The notes under the pieces: model-generated
Told to the model about the DNA's origin: nothing
Databases searched by the model: none
What the model saw: only the letters and a program-made list of their open reading frames with translations
Shown here: one piece after another, positions 61,582-64,000 of the stretch
Position numbering within the stretch: position 1 is the first letter of the stretch
Layout: every line of letters starts with the position of its first letter
Origin: Pyxidicoccus xibeiensis
GTDB taxonomy: Bacteria > Myxococcota > Myxococcia > Myxococcales > Myxococcaceae
Length of the DNA: 64,000 nucleotides
Direction of reading: 5' to 3'
Assembly: GCF_024198175.1 (NCBI RefSeq)
Contig: NZ_JAJVKV010000022.1
Location: 62,001-126,000 of the forward strand
Made by a program: the position numbers and the translations under genes

Positions 61582-61710
61582 AGGGCAGGGTATACAAGCG
61601 CCTGGATTATTTCTTTCCGTTTACTTGCCTGGCGATGGACGTCCCATGACGCGCCGGCCCGCGACCGCAGGGACTTTCGTTGGGTGCTGGCGCCCGGTAG
61701 AACTGGGGGC

Positions 61711-63156
61711 ATGAGACGCCTGTTCGCACTGTCCAGCACCCTGTTCCTCGCCCTCGGATGCGGCAAGGACGATACCCCCGAAGACAAGGCGGAGTGTCAG
61801 GTTGAAGCCATCGACCTGTCCGCCTGTCAGCGTTCCTCTCTGTCCTCGGTGCAGTCCGAGGGCATCTGGAACATCAACATCCTGCTCAATGACAACTCTG
61901 GCACCGCCAGCAGCATGCGGCTGTCAGGCCTGTCCACCGGGCCGACGATGCTCGGGTTCAACGTCACCGAGCGCCGAGTCTCCGAGGACACCTTCTTCCT
62001 GGCCAGCGAGACGACGGACTCGGCGGGGGGAACGATGCGCTACGTCCTCGCGGGCTGCTCGTCCACGGGGCCGGGGCAGTTGGGGGGCATCTTCCGGCGC
62101 TGCCGCAGCGGCACCGCGGACCTGAAGGGCACCTTCGAGGCGGTGCGCCTGCAGCGCCGCGCGGGCGAGGAGGAGTCCTCCAAGGTCGCGCTGGTGAGCG
62201 AAATCGCGCTGCCGCGCGGCACGCCCGTGGAGCTGGCGGTGGCCCATGGCCATGCCTACATCGCGGCGGGCGCGGAGGGGCTCTTCGTCTACAACGTCAG
62301 CGACCCCGCCCAGCCGCGCAAGGTGGCCGAGTCCAAGCCCTCCAGCGACTTCTACAGCGACCTGGTGGTGCACGGGCAGACGCTCTACGTGGCCACGCAG
62401 CTGAGCGGCATCGCCGTGTTCAGCCTGGCGGACCCGGCCGCGCCCGCGCGCATCCGCTCGGTGCCGGAGAAGGCCGTGGAGGTGAGCGCGGTGTCGGTGG
62501 ACGGCGACCTGCTGTTCGCCGCGTCGCCGCGGCCGAACGCGGAGGTGCTGGTGTACAACATCGCCACCCCCACCGAGCCGAAGCTCGTCACGCGCTACTT
62601 CGTGGAGGGCAGCGAGCCCCAGCTGGAAGAGCGTCCCCTGGACGTGACGGCGGCGGGGGGCCGGCTGTACGTGAGCCACTGGTCCTACGGGCTGACGGTG
62701 TCGGACATCAGCACGCCGGCGAAGCCGAAGCTGCTGGGGCGCTTCGCGAGCGCCACCTCGCGCACCACGGCGGTGGGCACGGTGGGCAACCGGATGCTGG
62801 CCTTCGACGCGGGTGAGGACTGGAACGCGCACCTGCGCGTGCTGGACGTGGCCGCGCCGGCGACGGTGACGCAGGTGGGGGAGTTCCGGATGCGCCCGGA
62901 GGTGTCCATCAAGGCGCTGGCGCTGTCCGGCACGAAGCTCTACGTGGCCTACTACCAGGACGGCCTGCGGGTGCTGGACGTCTCGGTGCCCGGGGAGATT
63001 CGCCAGCTGGGCTACTACAACACCTGGCGCGAGTCAGACCCGGGACGGGGCGTGTCCTTCCTGGAGGGCTTGAACGCCCTGCGCGTGCCGGGCGACGGCT
63101 ACGTGTACGCGACGGACACGTCGCGCGGGCTGCTCATCTTCCGCGAGACGGAGTAG
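61711..63156 (+). CDS. LVIVD-repeat lipoprotein
   Basis: A 481 aa lipoprotein (lipobox LALGC, acylated Cys17). A first domain of about 130 residues has three disulfide-like Cys pairs (AECQVEAIDLSACQ and CSSTGPGQLGGIFRRC). It is followed by six or so propeller-like LVIVD repeats of the form GLFVYNVSDPAQPRKV, GIAVFSLADPAAPARI, VLVYNIATPTEPKLV, GLTVSDISTPAKPKLLG, HLRVLDVAAPATVTQV and GLRVLDVSVPGEIRQL. These proteins usually coat the surface and bind ligands; no enzyme is indicated. ATG 61711 starts exactly at the signal peptide. It is divergent from the protease fusion gene and may share a regulatory region with it. Confidence 0.88.
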   Translation: MRRLFALSSTLFLALGCGKDDTPEDKAECQVEAIDLSACQRSSLSSVQSEGIWNINILLNDNSGTASSMRLSGLSTGPTMLGFNVTERRVSEDTFFLASETTDSAGGTMRYVLAGCSSTGPGQLGGIFRRCRSGTADLKGTFEAVRLQRRAGEEESSKVALVSEIALPRGTPVELAVAHGHAYIAAGAEGLFVYNVSDPAQPRKVAESKPSSDFYSDLVVHGQTLYVATQLSGIAVFSLADPAAPARIRSVPEKAVEVSAVSVDGDLLFAASPRPNAEVLVYNIATPTEPKLVTRYFVEGSEPQLEERPLDVTAAGGRLYVSHWSYGLTVSDISTPAKPKLLGRFASATSRTTAVGTVGNRMLAFDAGEDWNAHLRVLDVAAPATVTQVGEFRMRPEVSIKALALSGTKLYVAYYQDGLRVLDVSVPGEIRQLGYYNTWRESDPGRGVSFLEGLNALRVPGDGYVYATDTSRGLLIFRETE

Positions 63157-63164
63157 GGGCTGGC

Positions 63165-64000
63165 ATGAGCGACGCCACGGCGAGGCTGTGCGGCCGGTGT
63201 CAGGACCTGCCCCCGAAGCTGGAGGGGGGTGGGCGGCTGTTCCTGTGGTGCCCGCTGGGGCACAGCTTCGGGAAGCTGGTGGCGTCGCTGCGGGAGGCCG
63301 GGCGCGAGTTCCAGGTGCGCCCGGAGGCCCAGTGCGTCGTGGCGCTCGTGGCGGAGGGGGACCTGGGGAGGCTCGCGGAGAGCCTGCCCGGGGCGCTGAC
63401 GGAGGAGGAGGTGCGGGGCACGCGCGCGCTCTTCGTGGCGGGCGAGGGGGAGCCGGGGCTCGCGGACTACCCGCGGGTGGGCTCGCTGCGGCAGCTGGCG
63501 ACGCTGGCGCAGGCGGGGTGGCTGGTGGACATGATGAAGGAGCAGCGGCTCACGTCGCACTTCCAGCCCATCGTCCATGCGCAGGACACGCGGCGCATCT
63601 TCGCGCACGAGGCGCTGCTGCGGGGCCGCGAGCGGGACGGCGCGCTGGTGTCGCCGGGGCGGATGATGCAGACGGCGCGCGACGCGGACCTGCTGTTCCA
63701 GCTGGACCTGGCGGCGCGCACCACGGCCATCCGCGAGGCGGTGCGGCACCGGCTGAACACGCACCTGTTCATCAACTTCACGCCCACGGCCATCTACGAC
63801 CCGGCGTACTGCCTGCGCTCGACGGTGGCGGCCATCAGCGAGGCGGGGATTCCGCCCCAGGCGGTGGTGTTCGAGGTCATCGAGTCGGACCAGGCGGCGG
63901 ACCCGAAGCACCTGAAGGGCATCATCAACTACTACCGGCAGGCGGGCTTCCGGGTGGCGCTGGACGACCTGGGGGCGGGGTATTCGTCGCTGAACCTCAT
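63165..64000 (+). CDS. EAL-domain c-di-GMP phosphodiesterase, 3' end missing
   Basis: The 278 visible codons run off the right edge. After a Cys-containing N-terminus (CGRCQ and LFLWCPLGHS, perhaps a metal ribbon) and a helical linker comes an EAL domain: HFQPIV, the EAL-type HEALLRG, FINFTPTAIYD, VFEVIESD and ALDDLGAGYSSL. Most catalytic residues of active EAL enzymes (first Glu, Asn, Glu and the DDxGxG Asp pair) are kept, so it should hydrolyse c-di-GMP to pGpG; the last ones lie beyond the edge. ATG 63165 is 9 bases downstream of the lipoprotein stop and has GGGGCTGG upstream. Possible c-di-GMP signalling in motility or development is inference. Confidence 0.9.
   Translation, partial: MSDATARLCGRCQDLPPKLEGGGRLFLWCPLGHSFGKLVASLREAGREFQVRPEAQCVVALVAEGDLGRLAESLPGALTEEEVRGTRALFVAGEGEPGLADYPRVGSLRQLATLAQAGWLVDMMKEQRLTSHFQPIVHAQDTRRIFAHEALLRGRERDGALVSPGRMMQTARDADLLFQLDLAARTTAIREAVRHRLNTHLFINFTPTAIYDPAYCLRSTVAAISEAGIPPQAVVFEVIESDQAADPKHLKGIINYYRQAGFRVALDDLGAGYSSLNL

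Noticed and set aside
57148-61710. A long plus-strand frame in front of the LVIVD lipoprotein
   Set aside because: It runs antisense through the protease fusion and another gene; only its last 481 codons, from the lipobox signal at 61711, look like protein.

Overview
The window is very G+C-rich and densely coded, with many GTG starts, strong third-position G/C bias and genes packed with 4-base ATGA or GTGA overlaps. Several encoded families are typical of Myxococcaceae: a TIGR02265/DUF2378-type protein, a DUF2381 (TIGR02268) protein beside a membrane Ser/Thr kinase, tandem DUF2380/SitA-like lipoprotein toxins with DUF3396 immunity proteins, an spdEFG1-type elongation factor G, and many HD-free two-component and lipoprotein genes. 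The most likely source is the chromosome of a Myxococcus, Pyxidicoccus or Corallococcus relative. No rRNA, tRNA, CRISPR array, insertion sequence or replication origin was seen.

Layout. 1-7.2 kb: the 3' part of a UvrA-type ATPase, a secreted glutathione peroxidase, a DUF5996-type protein, an operon on the minus strand of ECF sigma factor, zinc-finger anti-sigma and Spy/CpxP-like periplasmic protein, a TIGR02265-type protein and a 1-Cys BCP-type peroxiredoxin. 7.4-10.6 kb: a SUFU-like protein followed by a tightly coupled YcaO-TfuA pair with no visible precursor peptide. 10.8-17.2 kb: membrane kinase plus DUF2381 protein, then two tandem toxin-immunity pairs made by a recent duplication. 17.3-19 kb: small Rof-like protein, solitary DNA methyltransferase and a 2OG-Fe(II) oxygenase-like protein. 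19-26.7 kb: dicarboxylate symporter, SlyD-like isomerase, OPT oligopeptide transporter, an outer-membrane barrel and an ADOP-type permease. 26.7-31.9 kb: ABC-F (Uup) ATPase, EF-G and two small genes. 31.9-36.1 kb: SthA-like flavoprotein, tandem alpha/beta-hydrolase and RsuA/RluB pseudouridine synthase.

36.1-38.7 kb holds the most unusual unit: a soluble histidine kinase whose start overlaps a response regulator fused to a PD-(D/E)xK, Mrr-like nuclease domain. This could be a phosphorelay-controlled nuclease, possibly a defence system resembling Detocs in logic. 38.8-41.3 kb: small hydrophilic protein, DUF1028 hydrolase, small membrane protein and a TrmJ-like methyltransferase. 41.4-50.9 kb: a very large alpha-2-macroglobulin lipoprotein under a good sigma-70-like promoter, a single-HKD phospholipase D-like protein and penicillin-binding protein 1C, an envelope protection pair interrupted by the PLD gene. 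50.9-64 kb: DCC thiol oxidoreductase, renalase-like flavoprotein, hybrid histidine kinase, acetyltransferase, CotH kinase lipoprotein, a small membrane protein, a metalloprotease-propeller-barrel fusion, an LVIVD lipoprotein and the start of an EAL c-di-GMP phosphodiesterase.

What is seen directly are reading frames, motifs, overlaps, inverted repeats and duplicated blocks. Family names come from recognising conserved motifs without a database search, and operon, defence and toxin roles are inference.
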